Below are positions 8,768-17,728 of a DNA stretch of 64,000 bases, piece after piece (position 1 is the first letter of the stretch; every line of letters begins with the position of its first letter). The stretch comes from JANQEU01 sp965601455 (GTDB taxonomy: Bacteria; Bacteroidota; Bacteroidia; Cytophagales; Cyclobacteriaceae): the NCBI GenBank assembly GCA_965601455.1, contig OZ271831.1, positions 4,836,001 through 4,900,000 on the forward strand, written 5' to 3'. The notes beneath the pieces are model-generated. The model was given only the letters and a program-made list of their open reading frames with translations, searched no databases and was not told where the DNA came from. The translations under genes were made by a program, and so were the position numbers.

Positions 8768-9829
8768 TTAGTTTTCCTGTCCGGGCAGATGAAAGATTCC
8801 CGCACTTACATCTGACGTTGCACCGGTGGCAGATGATAGAATATTATTTTCATTAGATAATCTCAGTACAGCCATTAAACCGAATACAATCGCCTCCTTG
8901 AAATCAACCAATTCTTTTTTCGGTAAGGAAATCTGCGTAGCATGAGTTTGTTCACGAAGCAGCTCGATGAAGAAGTCATTATTTGCACCTCCTCCGGCGA
9001 TCATTACGTTTATAAGGTTTGCTTCGTTTATCACATCCCCAATCAGTTTGGAGGTAAATCTTGAGAAGGTATGTAGTAGGTCTGCCACTTTTCCTTCCGG
9101 GATTTTCTTAATTATTCGGTCTTCTACCCATTCGTTAGAGATTGATTTAGGTGCTGGAAGTTGGTAAAATGGCTCCTTGGAAAGTACTTCAAACCACGAT
9201 TCATTGAGGCTACCTGAGCGAGCAATGCTTCCTCCATCGTCATATGCTTTTCCAAGCCGATCACTCAAAAGGTTATTTATTTGATTAAAAGCACATATAT
9301 CCCACGCGACTCTTGATTCATTAGTTCGGTAAGAAATATTTGCGATACCGCCCAGATTAAGGCAGCCATCAAATTCATGAAAGAGTAATTCATCTCCGAT
9401 AGGTACAAGTGGAGCCCCTTGCCCGCCCTTCACTATATCTGCCATCCGGAAATTGTTAACGGTCAGTATTCCTGTTTCTTGAGCGATCCAATACCCATTA
9501 CCTATCTGAACAGAATATCCCTGATTGCTGTCATGGAAAACGGTATGTCCATGACTGCCAATTACATCTACCTCGCGATCTTCAATGAATTTATAACACT
9601 CTGATCCAATCCACTTACCAAGATCGACATCTAATAAGGAGAGTTCTAAGCCACTAAGATTTCGACAATTCTGCAACCTTTGATAGAGAGTGTCGGGAAA
9701 GGTGATGGTTTTTCCTTCAAGAATTTCATAGTTCCAATGATTACCATCTTTTTGATAGTAACAAAGTGCCAGATCAAGTCCATCTAAACTGGATCCTGAC
9801 ATGATTCCTATGGCTGAATACTTTTTCAT
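8768..9829 (-). CDS. anmK: Anhydro-N-acetylmuramic acid kinase
   Basis: 353 residues from the ATG at 9829, matching the family. It hydrolyses and phosphorylates 1,6-anhydro-MurNAc to MurNAc-6-phosphate in cell-wall recycling. The start is fixed by the family N-terminus SAIGIMSGSSLDGLDLAL. GSHGHTVFHD, LNLGGIANIS and the late MIAGGGANN are ASKHA-fold motifs. The frame stays open upstream by 83 codons, but that part is antisense to coaX and does not look like protein. Its start is 19 bases from the start of the divergent coaX gene. Confidence 0.95.
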   Translation of the reverse strand: MKKYSAIGIMSGSSLDGLDLALCYYQKDGNHWNYEILEGKTITFPDTLYQRLQNCRNLSGLELSLLDVDLGKWIGSECYKFIEDREVDVIGSHGHTVFHDSNQGYSVQIGNGYWIAQETGILTVNNFRMADIVKGGQGAPLVPIGDELLFHEFDGCLNLGGIANISYRTNESRVAWDICAFNQINNLLSDRLGKAYDDGGSIARSGSLNESWFEVLSKEPFYQLPAPKSISNEWVEDRIIKKIPEGKVADLLHTFSRFTSKLIGDVINEANLINVMIAGGGANNDFFIELLREQTHATQISLPKKELVDFKEAIVFGLMAVLRLSNENNILSSATGATSDVSAGIFHLPGQEN

Positions 9830-9834
9830 TGGTT

Positions 9835-9842
9835 TACTTTTG
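9835..9842 (+). promoter_or_regulatory. -7 promoter box TACTTTTG before coaX
   Basis: Perfect TANNTTTG match ending 6 bases before the coaX ATG. If used in the usual way, transcription would start only a few bases before the start codon, giving a nearly leaderless mRNA. It lies in the 19-base gap between the divergent anmK and coaX starts. Confidence 0.45.
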
Positions 9843-9848
9843 TGTTTG

Positions 9849-10565
9849 ATGGAAAGTACATACGCAGTTGATATTGGCAATTCAAGGATCAAATCTGCAG
9901 AATTTCGAGGTGACGTAATAGGTGAAATAAAATATTGGGATGATGTCAAGGATGTTTTACCTGAGATAGATGGTAGACGAACCATCATTAGTTCGGTCCG
10001 TGTAGATCGCTCGTTATTGGCAAAAATATTTAGCAAAGGGAATATTATTCTTTTTGATCGAGAAACACCCGTTCCCATTTCACTGGAATACGATACTCCT
10101 GAAACATTAGGTTTGGACCGAATAGCAGGTGTTGTGGGAGCATATTTTCTCTATGGTCCGAGCCTTGTTATCGATATGGGTTCTTGTATCACCTATGATC
10201 TAGTAGATTCTGATGGGGTATTTAAGGGGGGAGTAATAAGCCCTGGTGTTTCCATGAGACTGAAGTCCATGAACTTATTAACGGCAAATCTTCCCGATGT
10301 TTCCGAAAACTGGGAATCCTTTAATGGGGATCTACCGGGTAAAAGCACTCGAAACAACTTGCTTCATGGTGCTATTGATGGTGTACTTTCTGAAATAGAA
10401 GGTTTTATCGATCGGTTTCAGAGAAAATTAGGAAAGATTAACATCGTAATGACTGGTGGTGATAGTGCATTCTTTGAATCGAGAGTAAAAGCGCACATCT
10501 TTGTGCGCCCTAATTTGGTACTGACGGGATTGAACAGAATTTTGGTTTACAATGAGAATTCGTAA
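9849..10565 (+). CDS. coaX: Type III pantothenate kinase
   Basis: 238 residues from the ATG at 9849. First step of coenzyme A synthesis, pantothenate to 4'-phosphopantothenate. The N-terminal phosphate loop YAVDIGNSRIKSAEF, the pantothenate-site motif ETLGLDRIAGVVGA, and DMGSCITYDLV followed by GGVISPGVSMRLKSM are all type III features. The last part, IVMTGGDSAFF, matches the ASKHA second half. The frame is open for 16 codons upstream but that would overlap anmK. It overlaps the next gene by 14 bases and starts the envelope block. Confidence 0.95.
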   Translation: MESTYAVDIGNSRIKSAEFRGDVIGEIKYWDDVKDVLPEIDGRRTIISSVRVDRSLLAKIFSKGNIILFDRETPVPISLEYDTPETLGLDRIAGVVGAYFLYGPSLVIDMGSCITYDLVDSDGVFKGGVISPGVSMRLKSMNLLTANLPDVSENWESFNGDLPGKSTRNNLLHGAIDGVLSEIEGFIDRFQRKLGKINIVMTGGDSAFFESRVKAHIFVRPNLVLTGLNRILVYNENS

Positions 10566-11802
10566 CGGCGCACTTCTAGCGCTTATTTTTTTTCACAGTT
10601 CTTACGTTTTTGCGCAGACAATTAGCTCCCCATACACTAACTATGGAATTGGTGAGACCAATGATTTTTCTCTTCAGCATAATACAATAATGGGAGGTTT
10701 GGGTATTGGATCCCCAGAAAATCTGCACATTAACACCTTAAATCCTGCATGGTCGGTCAGAAATTATCTTACTACTTTCCAAGTTGGCTTCACCGGAGAT
10801 TTTCGCAATTATAGCGATGAAGAAGAATCCTTTACGAATCAGACCGGAGGATTGCGTTACATGGCTATATCATTTCCGTTGAAAAGATTAAAATGGGTAT
10901 CCAATGTTTCTTTGTTGCCATTTAGTACGGTTGAGTATGACATAGTAGGAACTGATGTAATTCCCGAAACAAATGAAATTGTTCAAAATGACTTAAGTGG
11001 TTCAGGCGGGCTTTCACAACTGAGCTGGTCTCATGGCATAAAGATCTACAAGGATTTCTCACTTGGCTTACGAGCGACCTACATCTTTGGTGCAATTTTT
11101 ACCACAGAACAGAATGCAATTTTCGACGATACTCAAACGACTACTCAAGGTTTTTCAGTAAGGTTAAATCAGGAAACGAACTACAGGGATTTGGCTTATG
11201 GGGTTTCATTTGCCGGTAGATATAAAATTGCTGATGGAAGATTTTTGAATTTTGGAGCGATTTATGACTTACCTGCTGAATTGCAAGGAGAAAGAAGTAG
11301 CGAGATCATTCGTGGTAATGCAAGTGCATTGATACTCGATCAGGGCATGACGGTCAGTTACCAACTGCCGTCTACGATAGGAGTCGGTTTCTCCTACGAT
11401 CGACCAAATAAATTGGTACTTGGATTAGATGTCTCCTTTAGAAACTGGGAGGGTGTGAATACCGAAGACGTCTGGGAATTGAGAAATACACTGAACATTG
11501 CACTAGGTGGTAAGTGGGTTCCAGACTTCCAAAGCGTTAATAGTTACCTTCAGAGGGTGGTCTATAGGTTTGGAATCAACTTTAATCAAGTACCTTATAT
11601 CATAAATGACACCCGGATTAATGAATTTGGTATTAATTTTGGTGTTTCCCTCCCCGTGAGCTCGGTATCGAATTTGGATGTAGGTTTTCGATTCGGTCAA
11701 CGGGGCACAACTGATAACAATCTGTTAAGGGAAGATTTCGTGCAGGTTGTATTTGGTTTGACGATCAATGATCGTTGGTTTATAAAGAGAAGATTTGATT
11801 AA
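10552..11802 (+). CDS. Outer-membrane beta-barrel protein, function unknown
   Basis: 416 residues. The signal peptide is about residues 1-21 (ALLALIFFHSSYVFAQ). The mature part begins SSPYTNYGIGETNDFSLQHN, reminiscent of the N-terminal plug of FadL-like or Bacteroidota barrel proteins, and continues as amphipathic strands to the end. The recurrent glycine-aromatic strand pattern (for example LGLRATYIFGAIF and VSNLDVGFRFGQRG) supports a barrel. Its place between coaX and the TPR-lptC genes is one I associate with Bacteroidota and suggests an envelope-assembly context, but no substrate can be named. Confidence 0.72.
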   Translation: MRIRNGALLALIFFHSSYVFAQTISSPYTNYGIGETNDFSLQHNTIMGGLGIGSPENLHINTLNPAWSVRNYLTTFQVGFTGDFRNYSDEEESFTNQTGGLRYMAISFPLKRLKWVSNVSLLPFSTVEYDIVGTDVIPETNEIVQNDLSGSGGLSQLSWSHGIKIYKDFSLGLRATYIFGAIFTTEQNAIFDDTQTTTQGFSVRLNQETNYRDLAYGVSFAGRYKIADGRFLNFGAIYDLPAELQGERSSEIIRGNASALILDQGMTVSYQLPSTIGVGFSYDRPNKLVLGLDVSFRNWEGVNTEDVWELRNTLNIALGGKWVPDFQSVNSYLQRVVYRFGINFNQVPYIINDTRINEFGINFGVSLPVSSVSNLDVGFRFGQRGTTDNNLLREDFVQVVFGLTINDRWFIKRRFD

Positions 11803-11814
11803 AAATACAGGATC

Positions 11815-13122
11815 ATGAACTACAACTTTTTGAGGAACGCGGGCTTCATCCTGATCTTTGCAACTCTACAATTGCAGGCACAACCTGGCTGGAACTGGGG
11901 AGAGCAGATCGATGTAGCAAAGGAGAAAAATGCACTTTATACAGACATGATGAGGGCTGGTAGATTGGAAGAGTCATTACCACCACTGAATTGGTTACTG
12001 GAGAACACACCTGATCTTAATGCCAGTATCTATCAGAATGGTGCAAAGATTTATGAAGATCTTGCAGATAACGAAGGTGACGCCACCAAGAAAGCTGATT
12101 ACCAGACTAAGGCTCTTGAGATGTATGATTTACGAATCGAGTATTTCGGTAGAGAAGCCTATGTGATGAACAGAAAGGTATTCCCTGCTTACAGGTTTTA
12201 TAAAGCCGACAAATCAAAATACGAGGACCTGTATAACATGTTTTCCAGAGCTTTTGAGCTAAACGGAAACAATTTTAATAACAGTAATTTAGCTGCTTAC
12301 ATGGATGTGGTGAGGAGATATAAACTCACCGGAGGTGCAGTTTCTGACGAGGAGGTAATCGATATCTATACCAAGATTATTGACGTGATCGATTACAAAA
12401 TAAGCCAGGGTAAAAGTGTCAGCTATCTTGAGAAAATATCTGATACAATTGATAAGATGTTAACCAGCACGATTGACCTTAATTGCGATTTCGTAGAGTC
12501 TATACTTGGTCCTAAGTTCGAGGCTACTCAGGATGTGAAGATTGCTAAAAAGATTTTTCAGCTGATGTTGAATGGAAAGTGTACAGACAGACCTCTTGCT
12601 TTTGAAGCTGCGAAAGTGGTGAATGAGAGTGAGCCTTCATTTGGTATTTCCAAGTTTCTTGCCATCCGAGCGTCTCAAGACGGAGATGAAGAAGGTGCTA
12701 TGACTTTCTATAATCAAGCGATTGAACTGACCGACGAGAATGTTAAGAAGTCAGAGATTTTCATGAATATGGCTAGGCTTGATGCCTCGAAAGGAAGAAA
12801 AGTGTCAGCAAGAACGAATGCTCGTAAAGCGTTGGCATTTGATCCTAATACAAAAGAAGCGTATAGTCTTATAGGAAACCTTTACATGCAGAGCTTTGAA
12901 GAGTGCAAGAAAGGTGAAAAGAAAACTCATGATTATGCGATCTTCATCGCTGCTCATAATCAATTTAAGCTAGCTGGGGATATGGAAAATGCGTCTGCTG
13001 CAAAAAGCTATTTCCCGACCATTGAAGATATCTTCAACGATGAATACACAGAAGGTCAGGTTTACCAGGTTGGTTGCTGGATCAACGAATCCGTTTCTCT
13101 TGAAAGACGACCGGCCAACTGA
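11815..13122 (+). CDS. Exported tetratricopeptide-repeat protein
   Basis: 435 residues. The signal peptide is LRNAGFILIFATLQLQAQ (about 1-22), then an almost all-helical body. TPR-like pairs are best seen near the C-terminus: EGAMTFYNQAIELTDEN, SARTNARKALAFDPN and EAYSLIGNLYMQSFEECKKG. An earlier repeat, KALEMYDLRIEYFGREAYVM, follows a helical solenoid. It is probably periplasmic, and it sits between an outer-membrane barrel and lptC. A strong hairpin terminator begins 21 bases after the stop, inside the lptC reading frame. Confidence 0.8.
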   Translation: MNYNFLRNAGFILIFATLQLQAQPGWNWGEQIDVAKEKNALYTDMMRAGRLEESLPPLNWLLENTPDLNASIYQNGAKIYEDLADNEGDATKKADYQTKALEMYDLRIEYFGREAYVMNRKVFPAYRFYKADKSKYEDLYNMFSRAFELNGNNFNNSNLAAYMDVVRRYKLTGGAVSDEEVIDIYTKIIDVIDYKISQGKSVSYLEKISDTIDKMLTSTIDLNCDFVESILGPKFEATQDVKIAKKIFQLMLNGKCTDRPLAFEAAKVVNESEPSFGISKFLAIRASQDGDEEGAMTFYNQAIELTDENVKKSEIFMNMARLDASKGRKVSARTNARKALAFDPNTKEAYSLIGNLYMQSFEECKKGEKKTHDYAIFIAAHNQFKLAGDMENASAAKSYFPTIEDIFNDEYTEGQVYQVGCWINESVSLERRPAN

Positions 13123-13690
13123 TAAAAAAATATCCTGTATTAGAAAAGCGGTATATCCACAATACCGCTTTTTTATTTTTTCTGTACTCTTCATTTCATT
13201 GACGGTTGGATGCAATCAACGAAAGGAATTGCTTACTACCGAGGTCTATGACGGGCCAATCAAAGAAATTGATAATATTGAAACCAGCATATCAGATTCC
13301 CTGCAGATTGTAGTGATACTGAGATCACCAAAACTATTGCAATACGAAAATGGTGATGAACATTATCCAGAAGGTTTATATCTTGAATACTATTCTGACG
13401 AATCATTGATTTGTACGTTCAAGGCGGACAACGTCATTTACACAAATGAGGATGGTGTCTACAAAGGAGAAGGCAATGTTGTTGTCGTGAACGTTGAAGA
13501 CGGTGATGAGTTGAATACCGAAGAGTTGTACTGGAATCCTGGTGAAAAAATCTATTACACGGACAAATTTGTTACAATAGAATCCGATGGTGAGATTCAC
13601 ACAGGAGAGGGTTTAACCGCTAATGAAGACTTTTCCAGTTACCAAATTCATCAACCAGCGGGTACAATATCAATAGAGGAAGACCTTTGA
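13100..13690 (+). CDS. lptC: LPS export protein LptC (lipoprotein-type), start uncertain
   Basis: The body (LLQYENGDEHYPEGLYLEYY, IYTNEDGVYKGEGNVVVVNV, KIYYTDKFVTI) is a typical LptC/OstA beta-jellyroll that carries LPS across the periplasm. The N-terminus has a lipoprotein signal ending LTVGC (Cys codon at 13211), as is common for Bacteroidota LptC. No ATG lies nearby downstream of the TPR gene. The TTG at 13100 overlaps that gene by 23 bases. An ATT at 13139 would give a textbook short signal (MRKAVYPQY then a hydrophobic run). ATGs at 13040 and 12989 lie well inside the upstream gene. The coding region from 13144 also forms a terminator hairpin. Confidence 0.85.
   Translation: MKDDRPTDKKISCIRKAVYPQYRFFIFSVLFISLTVGCNQRKELLTTEVYDGPIKEIDNIETSISDSLQIVVILRSPKLLQYENGDEHYPEGLYLEYYSDESLICTFKADNVIYTNEDGVYKGEGNVVVVNVEDGDELNTEELYWNPGEKIYYTDKFVTIESDGEIHTGEGLTANEDFSSYQIHQPAGTISIEEDL
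13144..13174 (+). terminator. Strong intrinsic terminator hairpin inside the 5' part of the lptC frame
   Basis: AAAAGCGGTAT (13144-13154) pairs perfectly with ATACCGCTTTT (13162-13172) around a 7-base loop and runs into T residues. It begins 21 bases after the stop of the TPR gene and within the open frame that encodes the LptC signal peptide. It could terminate part of the transcripts from upstream and lower lptC expression. Confidence 0.75.
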
Positions 13691-13908
13691 AAAAACTAGA
13701 CTCCATCCTGTTTTTTTTAGCACTTGGACTGTTTCCAATTGGCATTCACCAGTCTATCGTCTTGGGGATTTCCCAGGCCTATTGGATTTTTATGTTATGC
13801 CTCGCACTGCTATTTTTATATGGGTATAGAAAAAACCAAGGTGAGAACCCTATGCCTAAAGACGATAAAGGGAAAAGAAAGAATAAAAGCAACAAGAGGA
13901 AAAAATGA
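13687..13908 (+). CDS. Small two-helix membrane protein with Lys-rich tail
   Basis: 73 residues from a TTG start that overlaps the lptC stop (TTGA). Two hydrophobic segments (ILFFLALGLFPIGIHQSIVL and AYWIFMLCLALLFLYGYR) are followed by a strongly basic C-terminus (DDKGKRKNKSNKRKK), so the tail should face the cytoplasm. The stop overlaps the next gene (ATGA), which makes a real, translationally coupled gene likely. I recognise no family. Confidence 0.7.
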   Translation: MKKLDSILFFLALGLFPIGIHQSIVLGISQAYWIFMLCLALLFLYGYRKNQGENPMPKDDKGKRKNKSNKRKK

Positions 13909-15188
13909 CAGAGTCTGAGTATCTCCTCAACATTCTTATTTGTCTTGTATTCTCTGCTTTTTTTTCAGGGATGGAGATAGCCTATGTTTCGGCTGATAGA
14001 CTGACTATCGAGCTAAAAGCTAAACAAGGCAGCCTCATTGGAAGAATATTGGCCATTTTTATTAAGTACAAATCAAGGTTTTTGGCAACTACACTTGTCG
14101 GAAATAACATCGCCCTGGTTCTATATGGCATTTATATGGCCCAATTTATAGAACCAGTTCTGGCCTCATCACTTCCAGAACCCTTTAATTCTGACATGAT
14201 CGTGTTGATTATTCAGACTCTTATCGCAACAATAATTGTTCTTTTAACTGCAGAGTTTCTACCCAAGAGCCTGTTTCTCCTAAATCCGGATTTTATGCTA
14301 TCTGTTCTGGCCTTACCTATGGCCATGATCTATTTCCTGATGTACCCGGTTGTAAGTTTGGTAGAAGGACTTTCAAAGCTGATTATCGTTTACGTATTAA
14401 GGTTTGATTACTCAGACGATAAACCTGTTTATGGTTTAACAGACCTGAACAATTATATAAAGAAGAACTTTCACAGTTCAAAAGCAGAAGATCAGGAGAT
14501 AGATGTTAAGATCTTCAACAACGCACTTGAATTTAAGGAGGTAAAAGTTCGAGAATGCATGATTCCTCGAACGGAAATTATCGCAGTCGATGTAAATGAT
14601 GATATAGAAATGGTAAAAGAAGCTTTCATTGAAAGTGGCCATAGCAAGATTATCGTCTATAAAGGTTCAATTGATGAAGTTATTGGTTATTGTCATTCAC
14701 TTGAGCTCTTCAAAAAACCTACTTCCATTAAGAAAATACTTACCCCAATCATTATAGTCCCCGAAACGACTCTTGCGAAAGAGCTTTTGATCCAATTTAT
14801 AAATGAGCGAAAGAGCCTAGCCCTGGTTGTAGATGAATTTGGTGGGACGTCTGGAATTGTTAGCATGGAGGATGTAATAGAAGAGATTTTTGGGGAGATT
14901 CAGGATGAGCATGACGACGACCTGCTAATTGAAGAAAAGCTATCGTCAAATGAATACATTCTCAGTGCCAGACACGAAGTAGATTACCTTAACGACAAGT
15001 ATGATTTTGGCATACCTGAGGGAGAGTATGATACTCTTGGTGGATTCATTTTAAGCATTTATGAGGATTTTCCAGAACAGGGAGAATTAATCTATTGGAA
15101 TAATTTCGTATTCCATGTGGTATCAATGGAAGATAATCGTATCGACGAGGTTAAACTGACAATTTCTGAGACAGAAGATTCCTTGTAA
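13905..15188 (+). CDS. CNNM/CorC/HlyC-family membrane protein (DUF21, CBS pair, CorC domain)
   Basis: 427 residues. The order is a DUF21 membrane region with about four helices (1-185, FSGMEIAYVSADRLTIELKA), a CBS pair (about 200-320, CMIPRTEIIAVDVNDDIEMV and LALVVDEFGGTSGIVSMEDV), and a CorC_HlyC C-terminal domain (about 340-425). The family is linked to Mg2+/Co2+ efflux or divalent-cation homeostasis; hemolysin is a historical misnomer. It is placed between lptC and the foldase gene, an order typical of this phylum. Confidence 0.92.
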   Translation: MTESEYLLNILICLVFSAFFSGMEIAYVSADRLTIELKAKQGSLIGRILAIFIKYKSRFLATTLVGNNIALVLYGIYMAQFIEPVLASSLPEPFNSDMIVLIIQTLIATIIVLLTAEFLPKSLFLLNPDFMLSVLALPMAMIYFLMYPVVSLVEGLSKLIIVYVLRFDYSDDKPVYGLTDLNNYIKKNFHSSKAEDQEIDVKIFNNALEFKEVKVRECMIPRTEIIAVDVNDDIEMVKEAFIESGHSKIIVYKGSIDEVIGYCHSLELFKKPTSIKKILTPIIIVPETTLAKELLIQFINERKSLALVVDEFGGTSGIVSMEDVIEEIFGEIQDEHDDDLLIEEKLSSNEYILSARHEVDYLNDKYDFGIPEGEYDTLGGFILSIYEDFPEQGELIYWNNFVFHVVSMEDNRIDEVKLTISETEDSL

Positions 15189-15230
15189 ATCAAAGACTTA
15201 GGATTCATTTCATTATTGATTGCAAGTACT

Positions 15231-15238
15231 TATTTTTG
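15231..15238 (+). promoter_or_regulatory. -7 promoter box TATTTTTG before the PpiD-type gene
   Basis: Perfect TANNTTTG match 26 bases before the ATG at 15265. It suggests the foldase gene has its own promoter, although the upstream gene is only 76 bases away. Confidence 0.45.
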
Positions 15239-15264
15239 CCGTCTTTAAAAAATTAGAGTGGACA

Positions 15265-17388
15265 ATGGCGTTGATAAACACATTAAGAAAACGGATGGGT
15301 AAGATTGTAGTCGGGGTGGTAGCATTCTCGATGTTTGCTTTCATTCTTACTGATCTTTTGAATTCAAATTCGGCACTATTAGGAACTTCCCAGGAAGTGG
15401 GAACCGTAGCCGGCCAGGATATTACATATGAGCAATTCAATGACAAGGTGAATCAGCTCTCCACCACGTTTGCCTTGAATAATGGACGAAATCCTCTTAA
15501 TGATGAAATGGATCAGATTCGAGAGCAGGCATGGCAGACATTTATCATTGACAACATTTTCGAAGCAGAGTATGACGAGTTGGGCATTCGGGTTACTGAT
15601 GCTGAATTGGTAGATATGGTTCAAGGATCGAATATTCATCCACAGATCCAACAGTTTTTCACAGACCCGAACACCGGGCAATTTGATCGACAAAACGTCA
15701 TTCGTTTTCTCCAGCAGATCAATAGTGCTCCACCTCAGCAACGAGCTTCCTGGCTGTCTTTCGAAGCGACGTTAGCTCCTAGCCGCAGGCAGGCAAAGCA
15801 TGAAAATTTATTGATGATTTCAAGGTTTGCCAACAAGTACGAGGCTCAACGAGAGTTTACGGAAACGGCATCGGCAGAGGTTGCTTACTTGTATGTTCCA
15901 TATTTCTCTGTTTCAGACACATTATTTGAAGTTACAGATGAAGAATTGAAACAGTATGTTCAAGAAAATGAGGCGCAATACCAAAGGGAAGCCACACGTG
16001 ATCTTTCCTGGGTCCAGTTTGACATCAAGCCGTCATCAGAAGACAGTGCTTTCGTAATAGAGGAGGTAAACAGTTTATATCAGGATTTACAAGCCGCTGA
16101 CAATGATTCACTTTTTGCCTACGTAAACTCCGACGGCCTTACACCATTTGGGACGTATAAGCCTAATAATTTCCCATCATTTCTTGAAGACGAGTCTGTC
16201 GAGCTAAGAGTTGGTTATACCTCCGAACCCCAATTGATTGGGGACAACTACACCTTCTTCAAAATCTCTGATATTTACGAAGGTGACGAGGATTTTGTAA
16301 GGGCTAGTCACATTCTTTTTCAGGCAGAAGACGACACCGACGCAGCGAGATCCGCGGCTGAATCTGAAGCGCGAAGAGTTCTTCGTGAATTGAGAAATGG
16401 TGCTGATTTTGCTTTCATGGCTGCACAATATGGAACCGATGGCACGGCTTCAAGAGGAGGTGATTTAGGATGGTTTGGTGAAAATTCGCCTTTTGATGAA
16501 ACCTTTAAAGATGCTGTCTTCAGTTTCAACAGTACCGGGCTTTTAAGGGATGTTGTAGAAACAGATTTCGGGTTCCATATCATTCGTATTGATGAGCCGG
16601 AGTCAAACAAGGTCTATAAAATAGCTACCATTGAGAAGTCACTTTTTGTTTCAGATAGAACCCAGAATGAGATTTATCGACAGGCAGATCTTTTTGCCAG
16701 CCAGGTGGATTCAAAGGAGGAATTCCTATTGAGAGCCAATGAGATGGGTATTTCAGTAAGAGAAATAAACCGGATAAACCCAAATGACCAACGAATTGGC
16801 GCACTGTCAAACGCTCGATCTGTAGTAATATGGATGTTCAATGAAGCAGAAATGGGAGACATTTCTGATGTTTTTGAATTGGAAAATCAGTACGTCGTTG
16901 GTATGATTACCGGAATACAGGAAGAAGGAATTGCAGACCTTGAAGTTGTTCGCTCTGAGGTGCTAAGACAGGTAATCAACGAGAAGAAAGCTGATTACAT
17001 CATCGAGAACCTTAGTGCTCTTGAAGGTGCTTACGATGACATTAGAATTGAATATGGAGAAGGAGCCAGGGTTGGAGCTGGTGATGTTTCACTTGGGGGT
17101 AACGTATTCCCAGGTCTGGGGATTGCACCAAAAGCAGTAGGAGTCGCATTCTCACTTGAAGAAGGTGAATCGACCTTGCCTTTTGCCGAGCAAAATGGGG
17201 TGGTCATGTTTACTGTAAGTGAGAAAACACCATTGGAAGAGTTAGAAGATTATGAAGCTTACAGGGGAGCTGTATTAAATTCCCAGCAATTTCAACGAAT
17301 GAGAGAAGATCCGTTTTCTTTACAATCCGTTTACGACGCATTGGTCGATGCATACGGCGTGGATGACAAAAGGTACCGTTTCTTCTAA
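15265..17388 (+). CDS. PpiD/SurA-type peptidyl-prolyl cis-trans isomerase (membrane-anchored foldase)
   Basis: 707 residues. A short basic head (INTLRKRMGKI) and one membrane helix (VVGVVAFSMFAFILTDLL) are followed by a SurA_N-like region. A parvulin (PpiC) domain lies at about 340-440, with VRASHILFQ, SRGGDLGWFGENS and DFGFHIIRIDE. The C-terminal region resembles PpiD. Periplasmic chaperone and isomerase for exported and outer-membrane proteins, which fits the preceding LptC and barrel genes. An in-frame start 15 codons upstream is rejected because that extension overlaps the promoter box. A hairpin terminator follows. Confidence 0.92.
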   Translation: MALINTLRKRMGKIVVGVVAFSMFAFILTDLLNSNSALLGTSQEVGTVAGQDITYEQFNDKVNQLSTTFALNNGRNPLNDEMDQIREQAWQTFIIDNIFEAEYDELGIRVTDAELVDMVQGSNIHPQIQQFFTDPNTGQFDRQNVIRFLQQINSAPPQQRASWLSFEATLAPSRRQAKHENLLMISRFANKYEAQREFTETASAEVAYLYVPYFSVSDTLFEVTDEELKQYVQENEAQYQREATRDLSWVQFDIKPSSEDSAFVIEEVNSLYQDLQAADNDSLFAYVNSDGLTPFGTYKPNNFPSFLEDESVELRVGYTSEPQLIGDNYTFFKISDIYEGDEDFVRASHILFQAEDDTDAARSAAESEARRVLRELRNGADFAFMAAQYGTDGTASRGGDLGWFGENSPFDETFKDAVFSFNSTGLLRDVVETDFGFHIIRIDEPESNKVYKIATIEKSLFVSDRTQNEIYRQADLFASQVDSKEEFLLRANEMGISVREINRINPNDQRIGALSNARSVVIWMFNEAEMGDISDVFELENQYVVGMITGIQEEGIADLEVVRSEVLRQVINEKKADYIIENLSALEGAYDDIRIEYGEGARVGAGDVSLGGNVFPGLGIAPKAVGVAFSLEEGESTLPFAEQNGVVMFTVSEKTPLEELEDYEAYRGAVLNSQQFQRMREDPFSLQSVYDALVDAYGVDDKRYRFF

Positions 17389-17416
17389 CCAAAAATTTGA
17401 TACTTAATATCTTAAG

Positions 17417-17445
17417 AGTCTGTCATCCTTGACAGACTTTTTTTA
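17417..17445 (+). terminator. Intrinsic terminator of the PpiD-type gene
   Basis: AGTCTGTCA (17417-17425) and TGACAGACT (17430-17438) form a perfect 9-bp stem with a TCCT loop, followed by a T run to 17445. It closes the envelope block that starts at coaX. Confidence 0.9.
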
Positions 17446-17455
17446 TCTTCAAAAT

Positions 17456-17716
17456 ATGAGTTGGGACAGGGAAGCATTCAAAAGTAAGGTCGAGAATGAA
17501 CATGATTTCCCGGGTGAATATGTGTTCAAATTTATCATTCCGGCGTATAAAAAGGACGATGTCACAAGCTTGTTGCCCAAAGGAGAATTATCTTTTCGGA
17601 GTAGTTCAGGTTCAAAATACCTCAGTATAACACTACGGGCAAGATTAAACAGTGCCGAGGAAGTGGTCACTGTTTATGAAAAAACACACTCTATAGAAGG
17701 AATTGTAGCACTCTAA
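17456..17716 (+). CDS. DUF493 family protein
   Basis: 86 residues from the ATG at 17456, close to the family length. FKFIIPAYKKDDVTSLLP, then KYLSITLRARLNSAEEVVTVY and IEGIVAL, fit the DUF493/YbeD-like ferredoxin-type fold, a small regulatory-looking domain of unknown role. Longer in-frame starts reach into the terminator hairpin and are rejected. The next gene follows after 12 bases on the same strand. Confidence 0.82.
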   Translation: MSWDREAFKSKVENEHDFPGEYVFKFIIPAYKKDDVTSLLPKGELSFRSSSGSKYLSITLRARLNSAEEVVTVYEKTHSIEGIVAL

Positions 17717-17728
17717 ATATATGATTTT

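Noticed and set aside
9830..10078. Upstream extension of anmK by 83 codons in the same frame
   Set aside because: The extra part is antisense to coaX and lacks family similarity, whereas the family N-terminus begins at the ATG at 9829.
12989..13099. Longer starts for lptC at 12989 and 13040
   Set aside because: They lie deep inside the TPR gene and place a long non-signal sequence before the lipoprotein signal.
13724..13918. Alternative 64-residue frame over the small membrane protein
   Set aside because: The frame starting at 13687 overlaps both neighbours by 4 bases and has a sensible two-helix plus basic-tail layout; the other frame does not.
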